A DNA stretch of 64,000 nucleotides from Leptospira congkakensis (lineage in GTDB: Bacteria > Spirochaetota > Leptospiria > Leptospirales > Leptospiraceae): the NCBI RefSeq assembly GCF_004770265.1, contig NZ_RQGQ01000017.1:124001-188000 (forward strand), written 5' to 3'. A model generated the notes under the pieces. The model was not told the origin of the DNA and made no database searches. It saw only the letters and a list, made by a program, of their open reading frames with translations. Shown here piece by piece: positions 63,587-64,000 of the stretch (its first letter is position 1; each line of letters opens with the position of its first letter). The translations under genes were made by a program, and so were the position numbers.

Positions 63587-63811
63587 ATGAACAGCACTGT
63601 CGATAAGCGGACTCATACAGGTAAATATAGAATGCTCGAATGCAATACACAGATAAAAAATGCAGACTTTATGAATGTGAAAATTAACAATCTTAAACCT
63701 TGTGCGGAATGTGGATCCGTCACCAACCTCTTTCAATACAATCTCTGTAAAGTTTGTCTGTCTAAGAGTTTCAAAAAGCTTGTAAAAATCATCGACTCCG
63801 TGAGAAAGTAG
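63587..63811 (+). CDS. Small zinc-ribbon protein
   Basis: From ATG 63587 the product has 74 residues, basic, with a C-x2-C ... C-x2-C knuckle pair in PCAECGSVTNLFQYNLCKVCLSK, so a zinc ribbon. A TTG at 63578 would add three residues. The C-terminus is a basic helix (FKKLVKIIDSVRK). No family is recognised; a nucleic-acid or ribosome-associated role is plausible. It is preceded by a strong promoter and followed 28 bp later by leuS in the same direction, so it may be co-transcribed with leuS. Confidence 0.75.
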   Translation: MNSTVDKRTHTGKYRMLECNTQIKNADFMNVKINNLKPCAECGSVTNLFQYNLCKVCLSKSFKKLVKIIDSVRK

Positions 63812-63839
63812 AATTACTACACTTTCTCTACGTTAGTCG

Positions 63840-64000
63840 ATGAATTATCCATTCCAAGATATTGAACAAAAATGGCAAAAACACTGGGACGACAACCAGA
63901 CCTTTCGCACAAACGCCCATTCAACCAAACCTAAATACTATTGTTTAGACATGTTTCCCTACCCAAGTGGCGCTGGCCTTCACGTAGGCCACCCTGAGGG
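63840..64000 (+). CDS. leuS: Leucyl-tRNA synthetase, N-terminal part (runs off the window)
   Basis: The frame from ATG 63840 to the window end encodes 53 complete residues matching the LeuRS N-terminus: [20 protein letters not shown] and [20 protein letters not shown], which includes the class I HIGH-type motif (HVGH). The enzyme charges tRNA-Leu. The rest is outside the window. A hairpin GAGAAAG / CTTTCTC (63800-63828) lies just before the start without a T-run. Confidence 0.95.
   Translation, partial: MNYPFQDIEQKWQKHWDDNQTFRTNAHSTKPKYYCLDMFPYPSGAGLHVGHPE

Noticed and set aside
63800..63828. Hairpin before leuS as a T-box or terminator
   Set aside because: The stem GAGAAAG/CTTTCTC has no T-run and no T-box sequence; it overlaps the end of the zinc-ribbon gene.

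Overview
The window is about 64 kb of chromosomal DNA from a spirochaete, almost certainly Leptospira and probably a free-living species close to L. biflexa. The evidence is a FcpA-type flagellar sheath protein (58909-59811), a DUF1574 protein paired with an MBOAT acyltransferase, many spirochaete-style lipoproteins, AT-leaning codon use and no sign of a recent mobile element. The species assignment is inference. No tRNA, rRNA, IS element, prophage or CRISPR array was seen.

Left part (1-16.4 kb). A partial unknown gene leaves the window at its start. A minus-strand lipoprotein-nadA-ispF operon overlaps, head to head, a plus-strand series of an unknown anchored protein, an LpoB-like lipoprotein and a COG3014 lipoprotein. 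That series ends 3 bp from the end of the ftsQ-ftsA-ftsZ operon, which here stands apart from the usual murein genes. Upstream lie a small exported protein with an array of GATTAA palindromes, a secreted caspase-fold protease with proline-rich linker and beta-sandwich repeats, the DUF1574/MBOAT pair and recQ.

Middle part (16.4-44.4 kb). pyrC, a PAS-GGDEF-EAL protein, pheT, a 7TM SpoIIE phosphatase, a gamma-carbonic-anhydrase-like protein and an MFS carrier run on the plus strand. After a hotdog thioesterase, a membrane GGDQF-EAL protein and a CDF zinc exporter comes a compact regulated unit: a DAPG-hydrolase-like gene and a glutathione transferase, divergent from a TetR regulator, with two matching 18-bp operators between them. 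Beyond mltA and a repeat-containing spacer is the classic rpmH-rnpA-yidD-yidC-jag-mnmE cluster. A lysine-rich exported peptide, a large lipoprotein, a GMC oxidoreductase plus ankyrin pair and a DUF2804 protein follow.

Right part (44.4-64 kb). This holds an orphan RND pump, a FrnE-type DsbA protein, a nitroreductase, a TauE permease, several small unknown proteins, a YihY membrane protein, an ABC-F / rhodanese / DAHP synthase run, a DnaC-like ATPase-folK-panB operon, fcpA, a LolD/FtsX-type ABC exporter, a small zinc-ribbon protein and the start of leuS.

Most genes are housekeeping or envelope functions. The most novel signals are regulatory or structural: the two operator arrays, the antisense-overlapping signal peptides, the missing start codon of rnpA, the repeats upstream of rpmH, and the hairpin directly before the ABC-F start codon.
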